A DNA stretch of 64,000 nucleotides from Cupriavidus basilensis OR16 (lineage in GTDB: Bacteria > Pseudomonadota > Gammaproteobacteria > Burkholderiales > Burkholderiaceae): assembly GCF_000243095.1 (NCBI RefSeq), contig NZ_AHJE01000081.1, positions 29,131 through 93,130 on the forward strand, read 5' to 3'. How positions within the stretch are numbered: position 1 is the stretch's first letter; each line of letters opens with the position of its first letter. The notes beneath the pieces were generated by a model. It searched no databases, was not told the DNA's origin, and saw nothing but the letters and a program-made list of their open reading frames with translations. The translations under genes were made by a program, and so were the position numbers. Of the stretch, positions 18,385 through 26,425 are shown in pieces.

Positions 18385-18645
18385 ATGAAACTGATTGAGC
18401 CGGACGAACATCGGGCATTCCTTGCTGCCCTACGGCATAACGGTCTGGCAGAAGATGATTTCGAGCTTGCCGAAACCGATACGACGGACCCAAAGGGCGA
18501 CGAGAACTTTGGTCTCCAGGGCTATGTCGCCGTAACCAGACGATCAACTCGAGTTACGCGGGAATACCCCATCGGCTACGAGACAGATTGGGTGCAGCGC
18601 TTCAGCAAAGATCTGGGAGCCTGCGCATTCGATAAGCTGGAATGA
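18385..18645 (+). CDS. Hypothetical protein
   Basis: An 86-residue acidic protein (MKLIEPDEHRAFLAALRHNG onward). ATG 18385 is used because GAGGAG lies 7-12 bases before it. No family recognised, no signal peptide or membrane segment. Its stop overlaps the start of the next gene (ATGA), so the two are probably co-transcribed. Composition is less GC-rich than in neighbours, which may mean acquisition by transfer. Confidence 0.55.
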   Translation: MKLIEPDEHRAFLAALRHNGLAEDDFELAETDTTDPKGDENFGLQGYVAVTRRSTRVTREYPIGYETDWVQRFSKDLGACAFDKLE

Positions 18646-19232
18646 GATACCCCAGGCCACGACGCACGGGCGTAGGAAAGCCCGTCGCCTGGCAAATAGG
18701 GACATTAGCCTGGAAGGCAGCCAACCTCGAAGGTGGTTGGAGCGTGTCCGAAGCCAGCGGGGGCATACTGCACATTGTCAGTGGAGATAGAACCATGAGG
18801 GCGCAGATTGCTGAAGGCACCCTGGAAATCTGGGGGGAGAACCCGACGGAAACCTGGGCGTTGGGCAGGTGGCATAAAGAACACCGAATCAGTGCTGGCA
18901 CGGTCAGCATCTACCCGGTCTCGCCAGAAATAGAACATAAGCCGCTACTCGGGAGCATGGAAGGGCTGGTAGTGGACGCCCACGACCAAGAGACGGATAT
19001 GCTCACGGTTAGCCACCGTCCCAATGGTCTTTTAGTGGATGCGATTGACTTGGCGCCGTTTCAGATTGCGCGCATTGCACTATCGATGCTCCTGGGAAGA
19101 AATCCACTCTCTATCAAGGTGGGAGACGTTCTCGATTTTTATATCCATCCGCAGTTTGGTGAATGGGTTGATGGTTACAAGAAAGAGATGGAAACGCAAG
19201 CGACGAAGGGTTCGCTGACTTACCCGGGGTGA
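18642..19232 (+). CDS. Hypothetical protein
   Basis: A 196-residue protein with no recognised domain. It has no long hydrophobic segment; the middle (EGTLEIWGENPTETWALG) is rich in Trp, Glu and Gly. ATG 18642 overlaps the preceding stop. An internal ATG at about 18795 could be the true start. Unusual composition, like its partner. Function cannot be assigned. Confidence 0.5.
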   Translation: MRYPRPRRTGVGKPVAWQIGTLAWKAANLEGGWSVSEASGGILHIVSGDRTMRAQIAEGTLEIWGENPTETWALGRWHKEHRISAGTVSIYPVSPEIEHKPLLGSMEGLVVDAHDQETDMLTVSHRPNGLLVDAIDLAPFQIARIALSMLLGRNPLSIKVGDVLDFYIHPQFGEWVDGYKKEMETQATKGSLTYPG

Positions 19233-19497
19233 TCGCAAGCGGAAGACTCCGGAGTCATCCTTGGCCTGCGCCCCGTTTCCATTCACGGCAAGCCACGCAG
19301 AATTTCTTATCCTTGAACTGAAAAATAGGATACTGGAACCGGATCAGCGCGCCAGCAGCGGTCAGCGTCGGATGGTGCCAGTCTTCGACCAAGTTGTCTC
19401 ACAAAGAACCGAAACCCTATTTCAATGATTCCGGTTTCATGTCAGTCCGCCTACGTGTGGGCAGCCTGGGCGATGCCCAAAGCCCGTTCGGCTTACA

Positions 19498-19878
19498 TCA
19501 CGCGACCTTGACCTCAATGCGGCTCGGTTGCGCGTATTCGGCTTTGGGGATGCGCAGCTTGAGCACGCCGTGGTTGAACTCGGCGACCACCTTCTCGGCA
19601 TCTAGTTCCTTGGATAGCGTGAACACGCGCCGGTATCGCGGCAGGGAAACCTCCGTGTAACTGGCTTCCATACCCTCCGGCTGATCCAGGACGACTTCCC
19701 CCTTGATGGTCAGGATATCCCCTTCCACCTGCACAACCAGCTTGTCCTTGGGCACACCCGGCAGATCGGCGTACAAGGTGATGCCTGCGGCGTCCTCGTA
19801 CACATTCGCTGGCGGCATCAGGGCCGCTTCAGCGCTGCCAGTGTCGGCTTGTTTGGTGACAGCAGTATTCTCGCTCAT
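19498..19878 (-). CDS. Small heat-shock protein, Hsp20/alpha-crystallin family
   Basis: A 126-residue Hsp20. The alpha-crystallin domain runs from about residue 25 (ANVYEDAAGITLYADLPGV) to the GVLKLRIPKAE motif (the conserved G-x-L near the domain end). It is an ATP-independent holdase for unfolded proteins. It follows the other hsp20 gene by 18 bases, in an operon starting from the heat-shock promoter at 20385-20414. Confidence 0.92.
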   Translation of the reverse strand: MSENTAVTKQADTGSAEAALMPPANVYEDAAGITLYADLPGVPKDKLVVQVEGDILTIKGEVVLDQPEGMEASYTEVSLPRYRRVFTLSKELDAEKVVAEFNHGVLKLRIPKAEYAQPSRIEVKVA

Positions 19879-19896
19879 GGCCAGATCCTCCTCGCA

Positions 19897-20331
19897 TCAT
19901 TGGATGCTGATTTGGCGCCGCTGCGCGGCTTCGAGGCGCTGGATGCTGATGTGCAGCACGCCGTCGCGGTACTTGGCTTCCACCGCATTGGGATTCACGT
20001 CGTCTGGTAGGCTCACCACACGACGGAAGCGGCCGGCGAAGCGTTCATCGATATGCAGGGAGGGTTGCTCGTCCTTGTCTGAGAGATCGGGCTTGCGCTC
20101 GCCGACAATGGTCAGTACGCCCTTCACCAGTTGCACGTCGATGCTGGCCGGATCGATGCCGGGGGCAAAAGCATAGATTTCCACCGAGTGGGGTGTGCCG
20201 CCGACATTGATGGCCGGAAAACTGACCTGACCACGAATGCTGTGAGACAGCTCGAATGGCTGCTGCATCTCACGCTGCAGGCGTTCCAGCGCTGAGAATA
20301 CGTCACGGGGAAACAGGGATCGATACATCAT
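19897..20331 (-). CDS. Small heat-shock protein, Hsp20/alpha-crystallin family
   Basis: A 144-residue Hsp20: N-terminal arm MMYRSLFPRDVFSALERLQ, alpha-crystallin domain with YAFAPGIDPASIDVQ and the final DGVLHISIQR motif. First gene of the hsp20 pair. Tandem ATGs at 20331 and 20328 follow GAGGCAAAC. It diverges from the J-protein gene, so holdase and Hsp70 co-chaperone are induced together. Confidence 0.92.
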   Translation of the reverse strand: MMYRSLFPRDVFSALERLQREMQQPFELSHSIRGQVSFPAINVGGTPHSVEIYAFAPGIDPASIDVQLVKGVLTIVGERKPDLSDKDEQPSLHIDERFAGRFRRVVSLPDDVNPNAVEAKYRDGVLHISIQRLEAAQRRQISIQ

Positions 20332-20384
20332 GTTTGCCTCCATTCGCACTGGCGCGGGCGCCATATTCTGACGTCCCTGGTTGG

Positions 20385-20414
20385 AATGGTAAGGCTTCCC
20401 CTGAGGATTTCAAG
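20385..20414 (-). promoter_or_regulatory. Sigma-32 (heat-shock) promoter for the hsp20 pair
   Basis: On the minus strand a perfect CTTGAAA (20414-20408), a 15-base spacer, then TTACCATT (20392-20385), close to the sigma-32 -10 CCCCATNT. It lies 54 bases before the hsp20 ATG. Confidence 0.6.
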
Positions 20415-20416
20415 TT

Positions 20417-20443
20417 CTTGATTTGACTGATACTCGCCATCAT
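20417..20443 (+). promoter_or_regulatory. Possible sigma-32 promoter for the J-protein gene
   Basis: CTTGATT (20417-20423), 13-base spacer, CCATCAT (20437-20443). A weaker match than the opposing one, but in the right place, about 50 bases upstream of the ATG. Confidence 0.35.
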
Positions 20444-20491
20444 TCTTCCGAGCGGAAGGGCAGCGCTAGAGACCTGAAAAGGGGAACACGC

Positions 20492-21445
20492 ATGGAATTC
20501 CAGGACTACTACAAGACGTTGGGAGTGACACGTGATGCCACCGCGGAGGACATCAAGAAGGCGTTCCGCAAACTCGCGCGCAAGTTCCATCCCGACGTTT
20601 CCAAGCAGTCGGATGCCGAACTGCGCATGAAGGAGCTCAACGAGGCCTATGCCGTACTCTCCGACCCGGAAAAGCGCGTCGCGTACGACCAATTGAGACG
20701 CGGCCATCAGCCCGGCCAGGAATTCCGTCCGCCGCCGGACTGGAACACCGGCTTCGAGTTCTCCAGTCGGGGCTACTCGCCCCGGAAAGAGGCCGATTTC
20801 AGCGACTTCTTCGCCGAGCTGTTTGGCCACATGGGGGGCGGACACCGCAGTTTCCATACACACGGTGGCAACTTTCAGTCACGCGGCGTGGATCACCACG
20901 CCAAGGTGCTGCTGGACCTGGACGACACCTTTACCGGCGCCACCCGTCAGCTTTCGCTGCAGGTGCCAAGCATGGACGCCCGTGGCGGGGTACAGCTCAG
21001 GAACCGGACCCTCAGCGTGAAAATTCCCAAAGGCGTGCGCGAAGGTCAGCTCATCCGTCTGGGTGGGCAGGGTGCGCCGGCGATCGGCGGTGCGCCGGCC
21101 GGGGATCTTCTTCTGGAAGTGCATTTCAAACCGCACGACCAACTGAAAGTGAAGGGCCGCAATCTACACCTCACCCTGCCGGTGGCACCATGGGAGGCGG
21201 CGCTGGGGGCGGTAGTGCCTATCGATTTACCTGGGGGCGAACTGAAGGTGCGCATTCCCCCCGGCGCCCAGAGCGGCAATGAGTTACGCGTGCGCGGCAA
21301 GGGCATCCCCGCAAATCCACCGGGCGATCTGCTGCTGGACATCCAGGTGGTGTTGCCGCCGGCAAACACCCCTAAAGCGCGGGAGCTTTATGAAACCATG
21401 GCCCGGGAATTGGCCTTTAAACCGCGCCCGGATAGGAGAGCCTGA
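20492..21445 (+). CDS. cbpA: CbpA-type DnaJ co-chaperone
   Basis: A 317-residue type-B J protein. The J domain occupies residues 1-70 with the Hsp70-activating HPD in KFHPDVSK. It has a short Gly/Phe-containing linker and no cysteine zinc fingers, then two DnaJ C-terminal beta domains (VLLDLDDTFTGATRQL, LTLPVAPWEAALGAVVPI). CbpA works with DnaK and binds curved DNA in E. coli. Divergent from the hsp20 operon. ATG 20492 is preceded by AAAAGGGG. Confidence 0.9.
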   Translation: MEFQDYYKTLGVTRDATAEDIKKAFRKLARKFHPDVSKQSDAELRMKELNEAYAVLSDPEKRVAYDQLRRGHQPGQEFRPPPDWNTGFEFSSRGYSPRKEADFSDFFAELFGHMGGGHRSFHTHGGNFQSRGVDHHAKVLLDLDDTFTGATRQLSLQVPSMDARGGVQLRNRTLSVKIPKGVREGQLIRLGGQGAPAIGGAPAGDLLLEVHFKPHDQLKVKGRNLHLTLPVAPWEAALGAVVPIDLPGGELKVRIPPGAQSGNELRVRGKGIPANPPGDLLLDIQVVLPPANTPKARELYETMARELAFKPRPDRRA

Positions 21446-21610
21446 TCCAAGCTTGACGACAACATGCTGATCGGCAGCTTGATGGAAGATGCTTGGCTGA
21501 CTCCGGAGCAAGTGGCGGCAGAAAGATACCACCGTGCTCGCTGTCTGGACGGCGATACTTTCAGTTTTCCAAGGTTCCTGTTCCACGAATCGGAACGTAG
21601 CACTTTCGAG

Positions 21611-23026
21611 TCATGGCTGAACCTCATACGGTGCAAATGTAGACAAGCGCTGATCGACCATGGCGCCACCGACGGTAAAGTGATACAGGCTTTGCCAAGC
21701 GTGATCTTTGATTCCCAGCATGGCGTGCATTTCATCATCGAAAAAACAGCCAATTCCCGTTGCGCGCGCTCCGGAGGCTTCGGCTTCAAGATAGAGCGCC
21801 TGGCCGAGGATGCCGCATTCCCAGAAAAGATGGCGATAGCGCCACGGTTGCTTCAGGGCGATTTCGAAATTTGCAAGCATTCCCAGCGCAAAGCAGGAAT
21901 CGGCGGCGATGTCCTGATGACAACAGATCAATTTTGCCACAGCGCGTAAATCGTAAGGCAGCAGAAAGTAGAGAGGCAGATAGTCCGGTCCAGTCTTTTG
22001 CCACAGCCATTTCGGACGCATAGCCTGCTTGAGGCTAGGCAGCGCCCCGGAATGTCTCACTAGCACATACAGGCCCGGCTCCAGATCGTCCACGCGGTGC
22101 ACCAATAGCGCCGGATGCACCGCGACAGGAGACATCAGCGTATTCCACGGTGGCGTGTCGCTGCGTACCAACAGGCATGCCAGCATGGTGAAAAAAGCCG
22201 CGGTGGTGATGCGCGTCGTACCATCGAAACTCATCGCGCTGCGGCGCTGCCGAGCAATTCGGGCAAAACTCAGATCAAGGGCGGGCGTCGCGGACCACAG
22301 GTGCGGCTCCGCGTTTAGCGAACTCGGTTCGCGAGTACGAGACTTGCGCGTGGCGTGATGGATCGAATCGATGTCTGGCCAACTCTCATGTCCCGCGCTT
22401 AGTTGATTCGCGTATCCGTACCAGTGGACCTTATTCAAAGCAGCCCGCAGGCGCTCAGGGGCTGGCAGTGCTTCAGGATTGCCGATCCAAAGCAGGGCGT
22501 CCGGCACCTCTGGTTCGGCCGCCCCAAAATCCTCGCGGCGGTCCAATCCAAGCACTTCGGCCAACGCATCATCCGCAGTAGCCTCCACCAGCCGCGTCTG
22601 CCAGCCGAGTGCTGCTGCGGCGTAACTCACTGCGGCAATAGCATGGCCGCAGTCATGCTGGCAGTAGCGCCAGGCGCGCATTCCGTATTTCCACGCCTCG
22701 CGCCAGTGGATCGAGCTTATGCCGACCAGGATACCGCCGCCCGAAAACGCCTCGGTCCATCGCGGATCATCCACTTCAGCACGACGTTCGAGTACATGGT
22801 CGCGGCTCAGGTAATGGTAGACCCCGCCAGACAAGCCAGGCAGAGCCGGACACAGAAGATAGCCCTCGGTCGGATGCAGATTCCCGCTCGAAGGATTGCA
22901 GCGCAGCGACCACCTCTGAGCACCGTAGGATTTGCACGCTGACAGGCCGAGTGAAAGCTCAAACAGGATTGCCAGGGTACGAAGACAGAACCTTTGCGCG
23001 GGCGGCAGAGTAACACTTGTTGGGAA
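21611..23026 (-). pseudogene. SagB/ThcOx-family nitroreductase-like dehydrogenase, N-terminus lost
   Basis: A continuous frame from just after a stop at 23027-23029 down to 21611, about 472 codons. It contains two nitroreductase-like halves; the FMN-site hallmark CNPSSGNLHPTEGY is clear near 22900-22860. The frame has no ATG, GTG or TTG until a TTG at 22834, which would discard the FMN motif, and family members of this double-domain type carry some 50 further N-terminal residues. So the start has been lost. SagB proteins oxidise azolines in peptide maturation or act as stand-alone reductases. Confidence 0.7.
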
Positions 23027-23029
23027 TCA

Positions 23030-23417
23030 AGTCGCAAGAGCGTATTCTTAAGAAGTGACATAACAACAGACCATATGCAACGACAAGGCACTCATGAAGT
23101 ACGCCCCTATACCTCTGGCCCCGACAAAGCGCTCGACAACATCGAGAAAGCGCCAGAGTGAACAACCAGATGAAGCTCGCAAGACTGCGCAACCCGGTCA
23201 ATTCGACCCGCAAAACAAGCAGATTGCAGATTTGAGCTAGTTCGCGTCGAAGCAGCAATCCAATGCTTCATCAACATCACTTGTGGTGCTATCGCGCCTA
23301 CAAACGGATTTCCGACACTGCCATCACGGCATTCCCGTCCGGCTGTACCAATTAACGTTGGCACTATGGGTCTCAACCCTCCGAGCGCAGTTGTGCCCGG
23401 ATAACCGAGGTGCCGAT
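23030..23417. other. Intergenic region, no gene supported
   Basis: About 390 bases. It should have held the 5' end of the SagB-like gene, but I could not find the missing residues in any frame, pointing to replacement or heavy decay. Nothing else recognised. Confidence 0.4.
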
Positions 23418-23936
23418 ATGCGTACCGTTCTCTATTTTCGTTTCACAGATGCCGCTTCGGCCCGAGATGGCTGGACTCAGGTGCTTCCCCTATCGAAGGC
23501 GCCAACTTACGTGACGGGCCCGTGGTTCCTGGGCAGAGGCCGCAAGCCGATCGAAGGCTTTCCGGTTGCCGATAGCAGCCATACCAGCTTCCGACCCGAA
23601 GTCTCGACGGCTGGATATGCTATCTGCGCGGTACTGGGTATGGCTCTCGCCGGATACTACGGCGACCATTCTGACCCGCTGAGTAGTCTCACCGCCTATG
23701 GCCTTGGCTTTATGATCGGCGGCTTCGGCGGCTGGTTCCTCGGCGCCTTGAGTGGAACCAGGCTATTGCGGCCTCGATTAGCCCGGCATGCGGCCTTATT
23801 GGCGCAAGGCGAGATTCTCATGATTGTGGGCTGCAAATCTTCCGAGAAGGATAAGGTCAAGACCCTGCTATATGGCAAAGGCGGGGTCGGCATAGAGGAG
23901 CACGGCGATTTCCTGCCCCATCTCCGTTGGATATGA
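23418..23936 (+). CDS. Glycine-zipper membrane protein, hypothetical
   Basis: A 172-residue protein with a soluble N-terminal part and two hydrophobic Gly-rich segments (AVLGMALAGYYG and GLGFMIGGFGGWFLGALSG, about residues 75-120), typical of glycine-zipper stress proteins. The basic C-terminal part has EILMIVGCKSSEKDKV. ATG 23418 is used since the conserved-looking sequence begins there. Function unknown. Confidence 0.6.
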   Translation: MRTVLYFRFTDAASARDGWTQVLPLSKAPTYVTGPWFLGRGRKPIEGFPVADSSHTSFRPEVSTAGYAICAVLGMALAGYYGDHSDPLSSLTAYGLGFMIGGFGGWFLGALSGTRLLRPRLARHAALLAQGEILMIVGCKSSEKDKVKTLLYGKGGVGIEEHGDFLPHLRWI

Positions 23937-24112
23937 CAATGGACGTCCCCGCCAAGTCAGCGCACGATCATTGCTGGAGAGGTTCGACTCGCCTGTCTCG
24001 CTAACATCCTGGCTGACGCCCACAAGGCGTCTGGCTGGCGGTTGCCAAGCGGTCCATCGCCCTGATCCAATCATCAAGCGAACCCGCCGGGGAGCGGGCA
24101 TCGGTCGGCTCT

Positions 24113-24683
24113 TCAAGCCTCAATCGTGACGATGTGCGCCTGGATCTTTCCGTCGACGGGACCAGGCCCGAACTTCTCTCCCATGGCAGCAGTGCGGACG
24201 TCTGTGGCTCGCGAAAGCTCTTTGAGGCCACGTGCGTCGATCTCCTTACGCAAGGGCGTCCCTTGGCAGTAAGCGATCAAAGGCATGCGGGCAGAGGCTG
24301 CGCGACACGATGGTTTCGAACGCGGGTTCCGCACGGAAGCTGCCAAGCCCCAGGTCCTGCTCGATAGCCTACCGCTCGTGGTATCCGTCTGGCGTTCGGG
24401 CCAGGAAGGTAGAGGGAGCTGCGGGAAAGAGTCCGGTCAAGGCGCTCGTGACGACATGCGCGAACTCGTTTTCTTCGACCCCATCCCGAACGTTGGAGAG
24501 GAACGTGCCACCTGACGCCAGTACGCGGCGAGTCTCGGCGAAGGCCCTTGATTGGTCGGGAAAGAACATGCCGCCAAACTGGCACACGACCACATCAAAC
24601 TGGCCATCTTCGAAGGGCCATTGCACCATATCCGCTCGACTCCACTCCACCGGTCGCTGTGCGCCGACGGCCTGGTGGAGAAT
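24113..24683 (-). pseudogene. Class I SAM-dependent methyltransferase, decayed C-terminal part
   Basis: From about 24683 the translated text AVGAQRPVEW, then PFEDGQFDVVVCQFGGMFFP (motif IV region), then RRVLASGGTFL (post-motif IV) is plainly the C-terminal half of a methyltransferase. The N-terminal half with the SAM-binding GxGxG is absent; its place is taken by the end of the binding-protein gene at 24685. A TAG at about 24365 stands where a Tyr codon is expected (DGYHER-Y-AIEQDL), and a later frameshift precedes IAYCQGTPLR and GPGPVDGKIQAHIVT. At least three lesions make it a dead remnant. Confidence 0.8.
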
Positions 24684-24684
24684 C

Positions 24685-25578
24685 TCACGGCGTTTGCAGC
24701 GACACACCGTACTGCGCGAAGATCTGCTGCAGCTCGCCGCTGCGGCGGAGCGCGTCCAGCGCGTTCTGCAGTGACTCGGCGAGTTCGCTCTGGTCCGCCT
24801 TGACCGCCATGCCGATGGCCCAGCCGCGCGCGGGCAGCAGCGGCGAGGCAACGTCCACCGTGGCGAAGCGCGCGGCCGGCTGGCCATCCGCCTTGAGCGC
24901 GCTTTCGTATTGCGAGCGCGTGACCATCGCCGCGGCGATCTCGCCGGCGAACAGCGCGCGCAGCGTTTCGTCTGGCCCGGCATAAATCTTCACCTTGTCG
25001 CGCAGCGCGCCCTGCGCCCCGGACAGCAGGGCATTGGCACCGGCGGAGCCCGCTTCCGCGCCGGTAGGCTGGCCGGCCAGGTCCTCTAGCTGCCGGACTT
25101 CGGGGATGCGTTCACGGTCGTGTACCAGCACGAACATCTCGCGGTGATAGGGCGCGAAGATCAGCGCCTTGTCGTTCGCGCGCATGAACGCACGGTCCAC
25201 CGGCACATGCAGCATCACATCCGCCGGGCCATAGCCCAGGTAGTGGCCGCGCCAGACCATATTGCGCAGGTCATCGGACATGTTCTCGTCAGCATCGAAC
25301 GGCAACAGCGACACCGACAGCCCCATCTGCTTGCTCAGGGCCTTCGCCAGCGCCACGTCAATGCCCGGCAACGGGTTGCCCGCAGCCGTGGAAAATGGCG
25401 GCAGGCTCTTATAGACGGCCACCTTCAAGGTCCCGCTCTGGCGGATCTTGGCCATATCGGCCAGCGACGTCTGCGCGCAGACGAGCGCGGCAACCGCCAG
25501 CAGTGCGCCGGCCAGGCGACGGGGGCCGGCGGGGACCGGCAGGGAGGGAGCGGCGTCCCGGACAGGGCTGGCGCGCAT
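24685..25578 (-). CDS. Quinoprotein-associated periplasmic binding protein (XoxJ/MoxJ-like)
   Basis: A 297-residue protein with a signal peptide (to about residue 40) and a bilobal type-2 binding-protein fold: SGTLKVAVYKSLPPFS, then PGIDVALAKALSKQMGL and WAIGMAVKADQSELAESL. XoxJ/MoxJ proteins are periplasmic partners of PQQ dehydrogenases, thought to help their maturation or activation. It lies 70 bases after the pedF-like gene and is probably in its operon. Its 3' end abuts the methyltransferase remnant. Confidence 0.82.
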   Translation of the reverse strand: MRASPVRDAAPSLPVPAGPRRLAGALLAVAALVCAQTSLADMAKIRQSGTLKVAVYKSLPPFSTAAGNPLPGIDVALAKALSKQMGLSVSLLPFDADENMSDDLRNMVWRGHYLGYGPADVMLHVPVDRAFMRANDKALIFAPYHREMFVLVHDRERIPEVRQLEDLAGQPTGAEAGSAGANALLSGAQGALRDKVKIYAGPDETLRALFAGEIAAAMVTRSQYESALKADGQPAARFATVDVASPLLPARGWAIGMAVKADQSELAESLQNALDALRRSGELQQIFAQYGVSLQTP

Positions 25579-25648
25579 GGGAGGTCTCCTGGTTTTCTTG
25601 GTCTTTCAGGGAGTGCGGGAAATGCGGGGGAAGCGCGGGCAGCCCTTG

Positions 25649-26128
25649 CTACTCGTGCCGCGATTCGAGATAGGTCTTGATGGACCAGACCGCTTCCTGG
25701 CTCAGCACGCCATCGAACGGCGGCATGTAGACCCGGCCGTCGCGCGTGCGCCCCTTGCGCACGGTGGCGGTGAAGTACTGCGAGACCTCACCCATGCATT
25801 CCTGCTTCTTCTTGGCGTTGGCCAGCGACGCGCAATCGCTGTCCAACTTGCGCAGGTCCGGCGCGATGCCGCCCGACACCGCTTCCAGCCCATGGCAGCG
25901 CGCGCAGTTCTGGTTGTAGGCCGAGGAGCCGATACGCAGTGCTTCCTGCTGCGCTTCGCCAGTCCTGTATGGATTGTCCGGACGCCATCCTTCACCAAGT
26001 TGCGGTAGTGTCTTGGTGTCCACAGCTTGCGGCGTGACGTCGCCATGGGCCGACGCGGCCTGGGGTAGCGCTCCGGCCAGAAGCGTGCAGATGGCAATCA
26101 GGGCAAGTGTGCGGCGTGGTGTTTTCAT
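25649..26128 (-). CDS. pedF: Cytochrome c-550 PedF
   Basis: A 159-residue secreted monoheme cytochrome c with a signal peptide (cleavage after SAH, about residue 28) and heme site CARCH in YNQNCARCHGLEAVSGG. The stretch GWRPDNPYRTGEAQQEALRI is typical of the PedF group, which accepts electrons from PQQ alcohol dehydrogenases (named in Pseudomonas putida 2-phenylethanol catabolism). ATG 26128 is chosen for its spacing behind GGAGGTG; a GTG nine bases earlier is an alternative. Confidence 0.88.
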   Translation of the reverse strand: MKTPRRTLALIAICTLLAGALPQAASAHGDVTPQAVDTKTLPQLGEGWRPDNPYRTGEAQQEALRIGSSAYNQNCARCHGLEAVSGGIAPDLRKLDSDCASLANAKKKQECMGEVSQYFTATVRKGRTRDGRVYMPPFDGVLSQEAVWSIKTYLESRHE

Positions 26129-26208
26129 CAGTGTCACCTCCAGTTGTTGAACTATGTTTTGTAGGTGACTTCCGCAAAAGCCATACCAAGCGCGAAGTGG
26201 ACCCTGAA

Positions 26209-26251
26209 CCGGGCCCTGAACCGGGCCTTATACCGGGCCGTAAGCCGGGCC
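26209..26251. repeat. Four CCGGGCC heptamers with exact 12-bp period
   Basis: CCGGGCC begins at 26209, 26221, 26233 and 26245. The five bases between copies vary (CTGAA, TTATA, GTAAG), so this is either a degenerate tandem repeat or an array of protein sites. It lies between the divergent pedF and sigma-54-activator genes. Confidence 0.8.
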
Positions 26252-26317
26252 GGACCCCTGCAAATGGTTGGCGCGTGGCACAGCATGCCGATGCCAGTGC
26301 CCTAGAATGCAACACCC

Positions 26318-26333
26318 TGGCAAGCGTTTTGCT
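26318..26333 (+). promoter_or_regulatory. Sigma-54 promoter before the second activator gene
   Basis: TGGCAAGCGTTTTGCT matches TGGCACRNNNNTTGCW at all fixed positions except one. A perfect 16-base palindrome, TTGCTTCATGAAGCAA, overlaps it at 26329-26344, over the predicted start of transcription. Confidence 0.6.
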
Positions 26334-26425
26334 TCATGAAGCAACACTTCGGGCCATGTCGAACACGCCAGGACTCGGAGCGACCCGCGCATAGATCGCG
26401 GGCGACTTCCACAGGAGACAGAAAA

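Noticed and set aside
24369..24983. Minus-strand frame of about 200 codons as an intact methyltransferase
   Set aside because: Its first half is out-of-frame binding-protein sequence rich in Arg and Ser; only the C-terminal half is methyltransferase-like.
26209..26251. 12-bp periodic repeat as a CRISPR array
   Set aside because: Repeat and spacer are far too short and no cas gene is present.
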